Shown: positions 1 through 9,464 of the stretch, piece after piece
Position numbering within the stretch: the stretch's first letter is position 1
How the letters are laid out: each line of letters opens with the position of its first letter
Assembly (NCBI GenBank): GCA_016712145.1
Contig: JADJRO010000001.1
Location: 186,001 to 250,000, forward strand
Reading direction: 5' to 3'
DNA: 64,000 bases
Source: Saprospiraceae bacterium
Lineage (GTDB): Bacteria > Bacteroidota > Bacteroidia > Chitinophagales > Saprospiraceae
Program-made: the position numbers and the translations under genes
The notes under the pieces: model-generated
The model's database searches: none
Told to the model about the DNA's origin: nothing
The model's input: only the letters and a program-made list of their open reading frames with translations

Positions 1-1215
1 AGAGGATACAATCAGAATCCTTCGCCTGAAGTATTGGTAAATGTACAATCTGCTGGAAGCCCAATAACATCTGGAAATACAAATGGATCCGGAAGCTATG
101 TGTTCAGCAATTTGAATATGCATAAAGATTATATGTTGATTCCTGAATTTGATAAAGATCCATTAAATGGAATTTCAACAAAAGATATTGTAAAAATACA
201 AAGACACATTTTAGGATTGGAGATTCTTGATTCACCTTACAAATACATTGCTGCTGATGTTAACCGTTCAGGAAGTATTACAGCAAGAGATGTAAGCGAG
301 TTGCGTAAATTGATATTAGGTATTGACAATAATTTTGAAAATAATAAATCCTGGAATTTTGTTGATGCGAATTGGGCAATTACTGCTGATAATTTCGCAT
401 CCTATAAAAATCACATTCAGTTGAATGATTTTAACCAGAATGCAATGAATTTTGATTTTATATCAATAAAAACAGGTGATGTTACTGGTGAAGCCAATAC
501 CGGTTTACAAAATCAACATCAGGCGAGTAGATCAAATCACAATTTAGTCCTTGAGGTTGGAGAAACAAATTTTGATAAAAATGAATTGATTAAAATACCA
601 ATTCGTAGTATTAATAATGACTTTAGTTTAAACGGACTGCAGTTTGCAATGCAATTTGATGCAAGAGCACTTGAATTTATTGCGATTGAAAGTGCTGGTT
701 TGGAAATGGATCCATCAAATTACAATGTAATGGGTGATGGTACAATCAGACTGAGTTGGAATGGAAATCAACCAAAGTTGATCTCCAACATGGAATGTTT
801 GTTCTATTTGGTTTGTCAAACAAAACAAGTTGGACAAATTAATTACAATTCATTGAGAGTAATTCAAGAAGACTACTCCGCAGAAGCCTATACCCTCGGT
901 GGTGATTTTGAGATCGCAATGGTGTACCGCTCAAGCAATAACAAAGTCGATGAATCGTATGAGCTTTTCCAGAATATACCGAATCCATTTTATAGTGAAA
1001 CGAATATTTACTTCAGAGTTCCTGAGGAAGAGCATGTGATGATTGGATTCTATGATATTTCTGGTAAGATGTTGAAATCTTATGAGATAGCAGCAAAAAA
1101 AGGAATCAATACGCTTAAAGTAAAAAGTGAAGAGTTCAACTCAAATGGAGTACTTTATTATAAGCTGGATGCGGACAGATTTAGTTCAACGCGAAAAATG
1201 ATTATTTTAAAATAA
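1..1215 (+). CDS. C-terminal part of a large T9SS-secreted protein (dockerin-like, cohesin-like, sorting domain); 5' end outside window
   Basis: The reading frame is open from base 1, so the start lies upstream and only the last 404 residues are seen. In order they show a short carboxypeptidase-regulatory-like beta segment, a dockerin-like block with a Ca-type loop (residues about 62-110, ADVNRSGSITARDVSELRK), a cohesin-like beta region (about 180-310) and a C-terminal T9SS type A sorting domain that starts near ELFQNIPNPF and ends in RKMIILK. Known of the family: such proteins cross the outer membrane through T9SS and the sorting domain is removed at the surface. The same C-terminal module is repeated in the next gene, so the two are tandem paralogues. 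The function of the missing N-terminal part cannot be judged. Confidence 0.85.
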   Translation, partial: RGYNQNPSPEVLVNVQSAGSPITSGNTNGSGSYVFSNLNMHKDYMLIPEFDKDPLNGISTKDIVKIQRHILGLEILDSPYKYIAADVNRSGSITARDVSELRKLILGIDNNFENNKSWNFVDANWAITADNFASYKNHIQLNDFNQNAMNFDFISIKTGDVTGEANTGLQNQHQASRSNHNLVLEVGETNFDKNELIKIPIRSINNDFSLNGLQFAMQFDARALEFIAIESAGLEMDPSNYNVMGDGTIRLSWNGNQPKLISNMECLFYLVCQTKQVGQINYNSLRVIQEDYSAEAYTLGGDFEIAMVYRSSNNKVDESYELFQNIPNPFYSETNIYFRVPEEEHVMIGFYDISGKMLKSYEIAAKKGINTLKVKSEEFNSNGVLYYKLDADRFSSTRKMIILK

Positions 1216-1322
1216 ACGGTTCTTGGGTAATTAGGCTGATTCCGGGGACAATCAAACGTTTCCGGATGAAAGCCAAATTCCAGATCTAAAATTAATTAAA
1301 CAGATATAAAAATTTCTTAATC

Positions 1323-4300
1323 ATGACCAAGAAGTTACCATTAAAAAATAGTATTATGAAAGAGATCTTCCAAACTCTTCAAGGGTTTTTACTTCTTACT
1401 GTGCTTGGTAAAAAAATGCGTTTACAATTAGCAATAGCTTTGCTTTTTGCTTTCGCAAACTTAAGCAATGCGCAGTATGTAAGCGGAGACACCAGTGTAT
1501 GTCCTGGAACCACTGTAACTTATAATTTCAGTGGCGGACCGTGGACCATTCAATTAATTACCGGTGGCGGTACTTTAATATCACCAGTAGGCCCATTAAA
1601 TAGTTTTACCATTGCATGGGGAACTTTTCCGGGAATTTATATCCTTAGATTGGATAACGGCATCGGTGGATTTTACAGCCAACATGTATATGTAGAGGGA
1701 GATTTTTCTCTCGCATGTGATGATCTTGTCAATGTTTCTTTAAATGGAAATTGTAAGGCATTAATTACACCAGACGTAATGTTGGAAGGTGAATTGTACC
1801 CTGATGATTCTTATTTGGTTACAGTTTATAATATCAACAACATCCCAATTCCTGGCAATGTAGTTGACTACAGTCATCTGGGTAAGACCTTAAAAGTACA
1901 TGTACGTCATTTATGTTCCGGAGTAGCATGCTGGGGTCGGATTTATGTGGAAGATAAATTCATACCTGAATTAACATGCAATCCAAGTCCATATATCGTA
2001 GCTTGTAATAGAGATTATTCACCTGACACGATAGGATTTCCATTGCCAATGGGTGCAACACATACAGCACATCCAACGCATCAGCAATGTTATATTATCA
2101 AGAATTTTGACTTGTGTTGTGATGTTGAATTGTGTTATACCGATACATATATTAAAAATGGTTGTAACAATTACCCATATGCTCAGGTTGAGCGTAAATG
2201 GGTTGCTACAGACTGTAAAGGAAATAAAACAGATTGCACAGATTCGATTTATATTATTCAAGCTACCTTGGCAAATTTAGTTTGCCCTCCTAATTACGAT
2301 GGTTTTCAAAGGCCGGCACTTCAGTGTGATAGTATCAAATATCCATTTGGTCCATATCCTGCTGGTTGGAATGCTTTAGATAATGGGAATCCTTCTCCAT
2401 ATGATTTTTACAAAGATGGAAAGTTGATCTGGAGAGGAACAGGGGTTCCAGCAGGAGTTAGTTGTGATCATATTGCGGTAACGTTTAGAGACATACGAAT
2501 TCCTGTTTGCGGAAATTCATTTAAACTTTTACGCAATTGGAAAATATTTGATTGGTGTACAGGTACCTTGACGGAATGTGTTCAGTTTATTAAAGTAACA
2601 GACGATCGCGCACCAAAAGTTTCTTGCAGCCAAAACTACATAACATTCCCTACTGATTATTATGAATGTACCGGTACGGCTACGGTTCCTCCACCAGATA
2701 TAATTGAGGATTGTTCGGCTACTAGTTTTACTGTTGAGTATAAGTTGGCAGGTCCTGATGGAAAACCGGAAGATGGGGATTACCGCACAGATAATATAAC
2801 ATACCAAGGTGGCAACGCAATCATTACAGGATTGCCAAAGGATACAACCTGGGTTCAGTATGTTGTTACTGATGCATGTGGAAACAGCACAAAATGCCGT
2901 GTTGAAGTTTTAATCGTAGACAATTTAGATCCGGTTGCAATTTGTGATCAACATACAGTAGTGTCGATCAATGATCAAGGTGTTGGTGAATTGTATGCCA
3001 CTTCTGTAGATCAAGGCAGTTATGACAACTGTGATTTAGATTCAATGGCCATTCGTAGAATGAATGATTGGTGCGGAATTTCAAGCAATACAACCTTTGG
3101 ACGCTATGTGACTTTCTGTTGCGAAGATTTAACTCGCAACCCCCATATGGTAGTTTTCCGTGTTTGGGATAAAAAAGGAAATTTTAATGATTGCATGGTT
3201 CAAGTTACTGTTCAAGAAAAAACACCACCTGCCATTGTTTGTCCAAATCCAATAACAGTTGATTGTGATGTAAATCTAGAAGATCTGAATCTTTTAGGTC
3301 GCGCAACTGCAACAAATATCTGTGCCAATACAACGATCACTAAATTGGATGATTATGTAACCTGGAAATGTGGAACTGGAATTATAAGAAGACGGTGGAC
3401 AGCAACCACTGCCGGTGGAATTGCAACTTTTTGCGATCAATACATAACAGTTGTCAATCAACATCCAGTAACCATAGATTCCATTACATGGCCTGCGGAT
3501 ATTATTATTGATGGTTGTAAAGCTGCGGATGCACATCCTGATTTTGCAGGCAAACCAATACCGCCAGCAAAAAAGGCTTGTAGCAACTTGATCAGCGGAT
3601 ATACCGATGAGCGTTTTTACAGCATCGGTGGTTATTGTATCAAAATCATCCGTCACTGGAGAGTGATTGACTGGTGTTTGTATGATGTCAACAATCCAAG
3701 CAATGGAGGATTGTTCACAAGAGATCAATTAATTTACTTAAGAAATAAAGTAGCACCCACTTTAGAAAACAGTACCTGTTCAGCTAAGGAAGCTTGTGCA
3801 AATGATTTAACTTGTGATGGCCCGATCGAATTGATAGGTCGTGCAACAGATGATTGTACCGATGCCACTAAATTAATATGGTCTTATCGGGTAGATCTAA
3901 ATAATGATGGTACCTATGGTGCATCAAATCCAGGAAATAATGCCAGCGGAACATACCCCGCAGGTACACATAAAATTGAATGGACGGTTGCGGATTCATG
4001 TGCAAATACTGCAACTTGTAACCAATTATTTACAATTAGGGATTGCAAAGCACCGACTCCAATATGTAAAGTAGGAGCTATTACTGTGGTAATGCCTTCA
4101 AATGGAACGATAACTGTTCCTGCAAGAACATTTGACCAAAAGAGTGTAGACAATTGTACGCCTCAAAATCTATTGCGATTTTCATATAGTATTGATCCTG
4201 CTGATTCTTTGCGCACCTTTACATGTGCCAATATTCGTAATGGAAAATTGGATTCTGTAACGATCCGAATGTATGTTACAGATTTGTTTGGTAGCCAGAG

Positions 4301-5633
4301 TTTCTGCGATTCGAAATTATTTTTACAAGATAATCCGTCTCAGAATTTACCAACTGGTGCTTGTCCAGATAAATTTACAAACGGAGGTATAATTTCCGGA
4401 TTGGTTAGTACCAATAACAGTTCGGTATTGCAAAATGCTCATTTGGATTTATTGAAATCAGATGTAATGTTTGGTTCTATAAATTCAGAAAAAACCGGGT
4501 CATTTACATTTGTAGACATACCTGAAGGTGACAATTACAAATTGACACCCAACAAGAATGATGATGTTGCAAATGGAGTATCTACTGCTGACATTGTTTT
4601 AATGCAAAAACATATTTTAGGTGTTCAAAAATTTGCTTCTGTTTACCAGTACATTGCAGCGGATGTAAATAATTCTAAGTCGATTACAGCAGCGGATGTA
4701 TCAGAATTGCGTAAATTAATTCTGGGTATTACAGATTCATTTAAGGATGGAGTCAATTCATGGACCTTTGTTAAGAACAGCATGACCTTTACAGATCAGG
4801 AGAATCCATGGTTAAATTATCCTTGGGATAATCAATATGAATTAAAAGATTTACAGGGTGTTAATAGCTCTATGGATTTTATGGGAATTAAAATGGGTGA
4901 TGTCAATTACAGTGCAAAAACAACTGAATTATCAACTTCAGGAGAAAGTCGCTCAGGCGATCGCCTGGTAATTGGTTTGGATAAATCAAGTTTAACTCCA
5001 GCTGCATCCGTTCAAATTCCAGTATATGGAACCTGGAAATCGAATTTGAATGGATTTCAGTTCGCACTCCAATACAATGCTGATTATGGAAGTCTCATCC
5101 AGTTACGCTCTGGTGAACTTGAAATTAATGCAACCAATTACAAAATAATCGAAGGCCAAAATGCTCAGGTTTTAATAAGCTGGGACAGCAAATTACCTTT
5201 GAAAGCTACTGATAAGCCCTTGTTTTATATGGACTTTAAAATAATTAGCCCTTGCAATGCACTTCAATTGGTGGAATTAAATCCAACTATTTTGAAAGCA
5301 GAAGCCTATGATGATCAAATTCAAATTATGAATATTGCAATAGCTCAGCGTGGATTAGATCCTAACAAATTGGCTTGTGAACTCTATCAAAATCAGCCAA
5401 ACCCATTTAATGAGCAGACTCAAATTGGATTTCAGGTTCCTGAAAAACAATTGGTGGTATTGAAAATATTTGATGCAAGAGGTCATGTCATGTTAAAAAA
5501 GGAGTTCATGGCAGAAAAGGGTAAAAACAAAGTAACATTACAACAACAAGAGATTGGACGTGCGGGTATTTATTATTACCAGCTTGAAACTGAGAACTTT
5601 GTTGGAACTCGTAAATTGCTTTTGACTAACTAG
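1323..5633 (+). CDS. Giant Cys-rich secreted protein with HYR-like repeats, dockerin/cohesin-like module and T9SS sorting domain
   Basis: The protein has 1436 residues. The hydrophobic signal sequence begins at the internal Met32 (MRLQLAIALLFAF, cleaved after SNAQ), so translation may start at 1356 or 1416 rather than at the first ATG. A PKD/Ig-like N-terminus is followed by a long stretch of HYR-like beta domains rich in paired cysteines and the recurring phrase 'VTDACGN', which suggests disulfide-stabilised extracellular repeats. A carboxypeptidase-regulatory-like segment, a dockerin-like Ca loop (about residues 1090-1136), a cohesin-like region and a T9SS type A domain (from about 1353, ELYQNQPNPFN) complete it. 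The likely role is a cell-surface or adhesive protein; no catalytic motif was seen. A strong terminator follows 30 bases after the stop. Confidence 0.9.
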   Translation: MTKKLPLKNSIMKEIFQTLQGFLLLTVLGKKMRLQLAIALLFAFANLSNAQYVSGDTSVCPGTTVTYNFSGGPWTIQLITGGGTLISPVGPLNSFTIAWGTFPGIYILRLDNGIGGFYSQHVYVEGDFSLACDDLVNVSLNGNCKALITPDVMLEGELYPDDSYLVTVYNINNIPIPGNVVDYSHLGKTLKVHVRHLCSGVACWGRIYVEDKFIPELTCNPSPYIVACNRDYSPDTIGFPLPMGATHTAHPTHQQCYIIKNFDLCCDVELCYTDTYIKNGCNNYPYAQVERKWVATDCKGNKTDCTDSIYIIQATLANLVCPPNYDGFQRPALQCDSIKYPFGPYPAGWNALDNGNPSPYDFYKDGKLIWRGTGVPAGVSCDHIAVTFRDIRIPVCGNSFKLLRNWKIFDWCTGTLTECVQFIKVTDDRAPKVSCSQNYITFPTDYYECTGTATVPPPDIIEDCSATSFTVEYKLAGPDGKPEDGDYRTDNITYQGGNAIITGLPKDTTWVQYVVTDACGNSTKCRVEVLIVDNLDPVAICDQHTVVSINDQGVGELYATSVDQGSYDNCDLDSMAIRRMNDWCGISSNTTFGRYVTFCCEDLTRNPHMVVFRVWDKKGNFNDCMVQVTVQEKTPPAIVCPNPITVDCDVNLEDLNLLGRATATNICANTTITKLDDYVTWKCGTGIIRRRWTATTAGGIATFCDQYITVVNQHPVTIDSITWPADIIIDGCKAADAHPDFAGKPIPPAKKACSNLISGYTDERFYSIGGYCIKIIRHWRVIDWCLYDVNNPSNGGLFTRDQLIYLRNKVAPTLENSTCSAKEACANDLTCDGPIELIGRATDDCTDATKLIWSYRVDLNNDGTYGASNPGNNASGTYPAGTHKIEWTVADSCANTATCNQLFTIRDCKAPTPICKVGAITVVMPSNGTITVPARTFDQKSVDNCTPQNLLRFSYSIDPADSLRTFTCANIRNGKLDSVTIRMYVTDLFGSQSFCDSKLFLQDNPSQNLPTGACPDKFTNGGIISGLVSTNNSSVLQNAHLDLLKSDVMFGSINSEKTGSFTFVDIPEGDNYKLTPNKNDDVANGVSTADIVLMQKHILGVQKFASVYQYIAADVNNSKSITAADVSELRKLILGITDSFKDGVNSWTFVKNSMTFTDQENPWLNYPWDNQYELKDLQGVNSSMDFMGIKMGDVNYSAKTTELSTSGESRSGDRLVIGLDKSSLTPAASVQIPVYGTWKSNLNGFQFALQYNADYGSLIQLRSGELEINATNYKIIEGQNAQVLISWDSKLPLKATDKPLFYMDFKIISPCNALQLVELNPTILKAEAYDDQIQIMNIAIAQRGLDPNKLACELYQNQPNPFNEQTQIGFQVPEKQLVVLKIFDARGHVMLKKEFMAEKGKNKVTLQQQEIGRAGIYYYQLETENFVGTRKLLLTN

Positions 5634-5662
5634 AGATTTTTTTATATCGGTTTAATAATTAT

Positions 5663-5691
5663 AAGTGTCTTCTTCGGAGGACACTTTTTTT
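5663..5691 (+). terminator. Rho-independent terminator with a C(TTCG)G tetraloop
   Basis: A 10-bp stem (AAGTGTCTTC against GAGGACACTT, one G-T wobble) is closed by a TTCG tetraloop on a C-G pair and followed by a run of seven T. It ends the large T9SS gene. It lies only 11 bases before the next ATG, so the downstream gene's promoter must overlap it, or some transcripts read through it. Confidence 0.9.
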
Positions 5692-5702
5692 ATTTTTACA
5701 CC

Positions 5703-6674
5703 ATGAGAGCTATACAACTTGTATCAGAAAATGAAGGATTGCAATTGGTAGATTGGCCATTGCCCGATCAGAAAGATTCTTGTAAGATCATTCGGGTCAG
5801 TCATGCCGCCATAAATCACAGGGATTTATGGATTAGTAAAGGCCGGTATGCCGGAATCAAGTATCCGGTTATCCTCGGTTCAGATCTGAGTGGATATGAC
5901 GATGAGAACCGTCGGGTTCTAGTCAATCCAGGTTTTTATTGGGGAGATGATCCTCGCGTTCAAGCCAAATCATTTCAAATATTAGGCTTGCCTGAAAATG
6001 GATGCTTTGCAGAATATGTTTCAGTTCCTGAACCTTATATTTATATGGCTCCTGAGCATTTGAGTGACATTGAACTTGCTGCCTTGCCCTTAGCAGGGAT
6101 TACTGCTTATAGAGCATTGGTATCAAAATGCAAACCACAACAAGGTGAAAATTTACTGATTACGGGAATTGGAGGAGGAGTCGCATTGCAAATTTTACAA
6201 TTTGCATTGGCTTTGAAATTGAATGTTTATGTAAGCTCTTCTGATGATCTTAAAATTGACCAAGCTATCCAAATCGGTGCCCTCGGGGGTGTTAATTATA
6301 CAAATTCTGAATGGGATTCAGAACTAATGGAATTAACTGGTGGATTTGATATGATAATTGACAGTGCAGGTGGGGACTCGTTTTCAAAATTTCCCCGATT
6401 ATGTAAACCCGCAGCACGGATTACTTTATATGGTGGCACCAATGGGATTATTTCAAATTTGAGTCCACAACAATTGTTTTGGAAGCAGATTTCTATTTTT
6501 GGTTCAACCATGGGAAGTCAATCTGAGTTTTCAAATATGTTGGATTTTATTAATGAAAATAAAATTGTTCCAATCGTTGATAGTGTTTATAATATGGCAG
6601 ATTTTAATTCCGCTTTTAAGCGCATGGAATCCAAACAACAATTTGGAAAGATCGTATTGAATATATCCAGATGA
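5703..6674 (+). CDS. Medium-chain dehydrogenase/reductase (zinc-less quinone oxidoreductase-like)
   Basis: The protein has 323 residues, a normal length for the MDR superfamily. The GroES-like N-terminal half contains NHRDLWISKGRY and the phrase 'YPVILGSDLSG', and the Rossmann half contains the glycine-rich ITGIGGGVALQ nucleotide-binding motif at about residues 153-163. The usual catalytic-zinc cysteine near position 40 is replaced, and no four-Cys structural zinc lobe is visible, so it resembles the zinc-independent NADPH quinone reductase branch. The substrate is unknown. Its stop overlaps the start of the phosphoesterase gene (ATGA), so the two are probably translationally coupled. Confidence 0.85.
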   Translation: MRAIQLVSENEGLQLVDWPLPDQKDSCKIIRVSHAAINHRDLWISKGRYAGIKYPVILGSDLSGYDDENRRVLVNPGFYWGDDPRVQAKSFQILGLPENGCFAEYVSVPEPYIYMAPEHLSDIELAALPLAGITAYRALVSKCKPQQGENLLITGIGGGVALQILQFALALKLNVYVSSSDDLKIDQAIQIGALGGVNYTNSEWDSELMELTGGFDMIIDSAGGDSFSKFPRLCKPAARITLYGGTNGIISNLSPQQLFWKQISIFGSTMGSQSEFSNMLDFINENKIVPIVDSVYNMADFNSAFKRMESKQQFGKIVLNISR

Positions 6675-7165
6675 AGCAGATTGGCTTGCTTTCAGATACC
6701 CATTCTTTTTTGGATCCAAAAATTTTCAAATACTTTAAGGATTGTGATGAGATTTGGCATGCGGGTGACATTGGTTCAATTGATGTGTTGAATGAATTGA
6801 TCCGATTCAAACCATTGCGTGCAGTATTTGGGAACATTGACGGTACCGAAATCAGGATGAATAGTTCTGAAATTCAATTGTTTGAAATTGAAAATTTCAA
6901 CGTACTGATGATTCATATTGCAGGGCCTTTTTCAAAATACAAACCAGAACTACGGAATGAATTGAAATTGCATAAGCCTGATATATTAATATGTGGCCAT
7001 TCACATATTCTAAAAATCGCAAATGATCCAGTATATCATACGCTTTATATTAATCCCGGTGCATGTGGGAAATCTGGGTTTCATAAAGTAAGAACGATTG
7101 TCCGATTTACATTAGACAATAAAAACATCCGCAATATGGAAGTTATTGAATTACACAACGATTAA
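6671..7165 (+). CDS. Small metallophosphoesterase, YfcE/MJ0936 family
   Basis: The protein has 164 residues. The full set of calcineurin-like metal motifs is visible: LLSDTHSF near the N-terminus, HAGDIG, FGNIDG, then CGHSHI and NPGACG. Family members hydrolyse phosphodiesters with Mn or similar metals in the cytoplasm; the physiological substrate is often unknown. The gene starts in an ATGA overlap with the oxidoreductase upstream. Its 3' end overlaps the convergent PLP-enzyme gene by 15 bases, so both C-termini share coding DNA. Confidence 0.9.
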   Translation: MKQIGLLSDTHSFLDPKIFKYFKDCDEIWHAGDIGSIDVLNELIRFKPLRAVFGNIDGTEIRMNSSEIQLFEIENFNVLMIHIAGPFSKYKPELRNELKLHKPDILICGHSHILKIANDPVYHTLYINPGACGKSGFHKVRTIVRFTLDNKNIRNMEVIELHND

Positions 7166-8359
7166 TGCCTGTTCAATATCTGCTAGGATATCATCGACAT
7201 GCTCCAATCCAATGGAGAATCGAATCAATGAATCTTTGATATCGTATTTTAAACGTTGTTCAACAGGAATTTTAAGATGACTCATTGTTGCAGGATGTAA
7301 AATCATTGTATCCGTTTCCCCAAGAGAAGGCGCTATGGCGCAATGTTTTAAAGCATTGCAAAAACGAATGGCTTCTTCAAGTGTATCTCCAACTTCAAAA
7401 CTTACAATGGCACCATAAGCCTTCATTTGTTTTGAAGCCAGAACGTGACTTTTATTAGAAGGTAAGCCCGGATAAAATACCCGTTTTATTTTTGGGAGTT
7501 GTTCCAGTTTTGTGGCTAATTGAAAAGCATTTTCAGATTGTTTTAACATTCGAAGACTCAATGTCTTTAATCCGATATTGATCATCCAGGCGTCAAAGGG
7601 ATTTGAATTACTTCCTGTAAGTTTTAAAGTTTCCCAAATTTGTTTGTGCAAATTGCGATCTCTGGTAATGATAGCTCCCCCAGTAGATGTGCCATGTCCA
7701 TGCAGGTATTTAGTGGTAGAATGTACAACTACATCCGCATGAAATCGCAAGGGTTGCTGAAGTATTGGTGTGGCAAAGGTATTGTCCACAACAAAATAAT
7801 AGCCAAGGTTTTGACAGGCTTGACCAATTTCTTCCAAATTAAAACATTGGAGGGTCGGATTGGCAGGGGTTTCAATATAAACCAATGTGTTGCTTTTTGG
7901 ATCTGTTGCTTTTAAATTCTGAAGTTCCTCCAGATTTGTAAAATCTGAAATAATTGTTTCGATTTGTTGTTTTCCAAAGATCTTTAAAAACAATTCCGTT
8001 GTGCCTCCGTATAAATTACCCTGTGTAATAATTCGATCGCCTGGATTTAACAGAGTTTGGATTGTTAAATTTATAGCAGCCATACCGCTACTCGTGAGCA
8101 ATCCAAAAGCAGGCAGGTTTAATCCGAAGGCCTCTAAATCGGCAATTTTTTGAGCTACCGCTTCAACTGTGGGATTGCCATACCGGGTATACACATGTTC
8201 ACCAGGTTGATTTTTAAAAATTTCTATTCCTTCTTCAATGGAATTGAATTTAAATGCCGAACTTGCAACAATTGGAATTTTGTGAGCTGGCGTGCTTGTT
8301 TGTATTTTTGCCTCTGAAGCGCAAAGGCTCTCTAAATGCTTGAAATTAATAGATTCCAT
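7151..8359 (-). CDS. Cys/Met metabolism PLP-dependent enzyme (methionine gamma-lyase / O-acetylhomoserine sulfhydrylase type)
   Basis: The protein has 402 residues from the ATG at 8359. An in-frame TTG 18 bases upstream is less likely. It is a fold-type I PLP enzyme: YTRYGNPT near the start, SSGMAAI and the substrate-contact phrase 'QGNLYGGT', the VDNTFATP aspartate, the Schiff-base lysine in HSTTKYLHGHG (about Lys207) and SLGETDTMILHPATMSH near the end. Family members perform gamma-elimination or replacement on methionine, homocysteine or acylated homoserine. Motifs alone do not separate lyase from sulfhydrylase, so the exact reaction is left open. It is divergent from the pseudouridine synthase with only 43 bases between starts. 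Confidence 0.87.
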   Translation of the reverse strand: MESINFKHLESLCASEAKIQTSTPAHKIPIVASSAFKFNSIEEGIEIFKNQPGEHVYTRYGNPTVEAVAQKIADLEAFGLNLPAFGLLTSSGMAAINLTIQTLLNPGDRIITQGNLYGGTTELFLKIFGKQQIETIISDFTNLEELQNLKATDPKSNTLVYIETPANPTLQCFNLEEIGQACQNLGYYFVVDNTFATPILQQPLRFHADVVVHSTTKYLHGHGTSTGGAIITRDRNLHKQIWETLKLTGSNSNPFDAWMINIGLKTLSLRMLKQSENAFQLATKLEQLPKIKRVFYPGLPSNKSHVLASKQMKAYGAIVSFEVGDTLEEAIRFCNALKHCAIAPSLGETDTMILHPATMSHLKIPVEQRLKYDIKDSLIRFSIGLEHVDDILADIEQALIVV

Positions 8360-8402
8360 AATTTTTACAAAGTTCAAATTTCTATATTATTGTTGAATTG
8401 AT

Positions 8403-9464
8403 ATGAGTGAAGTAACTGAAATATTTGAATTAAATGATGACGAAAGCCTGGATGAAATAACCATTGAAGTTGATAAGGGCCAATCCAGTATCCGTCTGGA
8501 TCATTTTTTAGTAACCCGATTGCCAAAAGTATCCAGAAACCGCATTCAAAATGCCATCTCAGCCGGACTTGTTTTAATAAATGGAAAAATAATTAAGCCA
8601 AGTTATAAAATATCGGGTTCTGAATCCATATTATTAAGGATACCCAAAGTTCAGGATCATTCGGAAATCATTCCGGAAGATATTCCTCTCGATGTGATTT
8701 ATGAAGATCCTGATTTGATGGTCATCAATAAGAAACCTGAAATGATCGTTCATCCAGCACAAGGAGTTTATAGCGGAACCCTGGTAAACGCATTGGCATA
8801 TTATTTTCAGCAGCAAAAAGATCCGAATGCAGCTGTTGAGAAGGAACGATTTGGCTTGGTGCATCGAATTGATAAAGAAACTTCTGGATTGTTGGTAGTT
8901 GCAAAATCAGATTTTGTACATACGCATCTCGCAAAACAATTTTTTAATCATACCATTGAAAGGGAATATTTAGCACTGGTTTGGGGCGAACCCAATCCAC
9001 CGCAGGGGAGAATTGAAGCCAACATTGGCCGCGACCCAGCTCACAGACAACGTCAATTTGTTTTTGCAGATGGATTGTCAGGTAAAGTAGCTTCGACAAA
9101 TTACGAATTGGTGGAAGGATACTATTATACAAGTTTGGTAAAATGCAAACTGGAAACCGGGAGAACCCACCAGATTCGTGTACATATGAAGTACATAGGG
9201 CATCCTTTATTTAATGATGAGAAATACGGAGGCGATACTATTTTGAAAGGGACTGTATTCAATAAATATAAGCAATTTGTATTAAACTGTTACAAATTAC
9301 TTCCAAGATTTCCATTGCATGCAAGAAGTCTGGGATTTATTCATCCAGTAACTTCAAAGAAAATGTTTTTTGAATTGGATCTTCCGGATGACTTTAAATT
9401 ATTATTGGATAAATGGAGGAATTATACAAATTCCCGAAAAGAATTGGTAGAAGTTGATGAGTAA
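8403..9464 (+). CDS. rluD: RluA/RluD-family 23S rRNA pseudouridine synthase
   Basis: The protein has 353 residues. An N-terminal S4 RNA-binding domain (about residues 27-80, RLDHFLVTRLPKVSRNRIQ) precedes the pseudouridine synthase domain, which shows the catalytic aspartate in HRIDKETSGL (Asp157), the phrase 'GRTHQIRVHM' and HARSLGF. RluD isomerises uridines in helix 69 of 23S rRNA; the paralogues RluA and RluC are alternatives, but the S4 domain and length favour RluD. The gene overlaps the following acyl-CoA reductase by eight bases (ATGAGTAA), suggesting one transcript. Confidence 0.9.
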   Translation: MSEVTEIFELNDDESLDEITIEVDKGQSSIRLDHFLVTRLPKVSRNRIQNAISAGLVLINGKIIKPSYKISGSESILLRIPKVQDHSEIIPEDIPLDVIYEDPDLMVINKKPEMIVHPAQGVYSGTLVNALAYYFQQQKDPNAAVEKERFGLVHRIDKETSGLLVVAKSDFVHTHLAKQFFNHTIEREYLALVWGEPNPPQGRIEANIGRDPAHRQRQFVFADGLSGKVASTNYELVEGYYYTSLVKCKLETGRTHQIRVHMKYIGHPLFNDEKYGGDTILKGTVFNKYKQFVLNCYKLLPRFPLHARSLGFIHPVTSKKMFFELDLPDDFKLLLDKWRNYTNSRKELVEVDE

